NCBI RefSeq assembly: GCF_945957355.1 | Contig: NZ_CAMFKM010000002.1 | Coordinates: forward strand, 248,001 to 312,000 | From: an uncultured Reyranella sp. | GTDB lineage: Bacteria > Pseudomonadota > Alphaproteobacteria > Reyranellales > Reyranellaceae | Length of the DNA: 64,000 nt | Direction of reading: 5' to 3' | Part shown: one piece after another, positions 63,162-64,000 of the stretch | Layout of the letters: each line of letters begins with the position of its first letter | Position numbering within the stretch: position 1 is the first letter of the stretch | The notes under the pieces: model-generated | What the model was told of the DNA's origin: nothing | The model's input: only the letters and a program-made list of their open reading frames with translations | The model's database searches: none | Program-made: the position numbers and the translations under genes

Positions 63162-64000
<839 letters not shown>

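Overview
The window is chromosomal, uniformly GC-rich bacterial DNA, gene-dense on both strands. I see no rRNA, tRNA, CRISPR array, insertion sequence or prophage. Gene content points to an alphaproteobacterium, probably of the Rhodospirillales/Reyranella type: a large NAD-glutamate dehydrogenase, a Bug/TctC solute-binding protein, ubiE-ubiB-coaBC-dut, the secB-dnaQ-coaE / maf-aroE / rho gene set that lies near oriC in many alphaproteobacteria, and sigma-EcfG-type promoters (GGAAC-N16/17-CGTT). The species assignment is inference; the class-level call is fairly secure.

Layout. 1-2.2 kb: the end of a zinc/manganese ABC permease, an epoxide-hydrolase-like enzyme and a lipoprotein. 2.2-10.5 kb: NAD-glutamate dehydrogenase, divergent from class I ribonucleotide reductase nrdA-nrdB. 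The 450-base gap between them holds a DnaA-box pair, a 16-base palindrome and many GANTC sites. 10.5-17.2 kb: a palindromic repeat, a TctC receptor, a drug-type MFS pump with its LysR regulator, a flavin-binding protein with a divergent MocR/PdxR regulator, and a short-chain dehydrogenase relative with all the hallmarks of a halohydrin dehalogenase. 17.2-24.4 kb: ubiE, ubiB, a TauE-like permease, coaBC, dut, an Rrf2 regulator, then a carboxymuconolactone-decarboxylase-like protein, an acetyltransferase and a hydroxyisobutyrate dehydrogenase. 24.4-33.7 kb: rho, and a rearranged origin-type cluster (MFS, thioesterase, aroE, maf and a PQQ-type glucose dehydrogenase on the minus strand; quinone reductase, coaE and dnaQ on the plus strand; secB).

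33.7-44.2 kb holds catabolic and membrane genes: a class I amidotransferase, gentisate dioxygenase, a membrane LytTR regulator divergent from a membrane/hydrolase fusion, an EI24 protein, an alpha-methylacyl-CoA racemase, an SMP-30-like propeller, a metallo-beta-lactamase-fold hydrolase and an atypical SDR. 44.2-50.5 kb: small secreted and membrane proteins, recQ, and a two-gene operon of a double-domain KaiC-like ATPase and a hybrid histidine kinase behind an EcfG-type promoter. 50.4-53 kb: a self-contained ECF42-type sigma factor locus (DGPF protein, sigma factor, glyoxalase-fold protein, DoxX protein) in which two promoters share the same -35/-10 pair and the same spacing. 53-64 kb: a phosphatase, MscS channel, intracellular PHA depolymerase, SCO1, flavin reductase, amidase, acetyl-CoA synthetase, nitroreductase, a VOC-hydrolase fusion, a DinB protein and the 3' part of acnA.

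Most interesting: the stress-promoter-driven KaiC/kinase operon, the ECF42 locus with its paired promoters, the halohydrin dehalogenase, the DnaA-box/GANTC-rich nrdA control region, and several multi-hairpin intergenic repeats.
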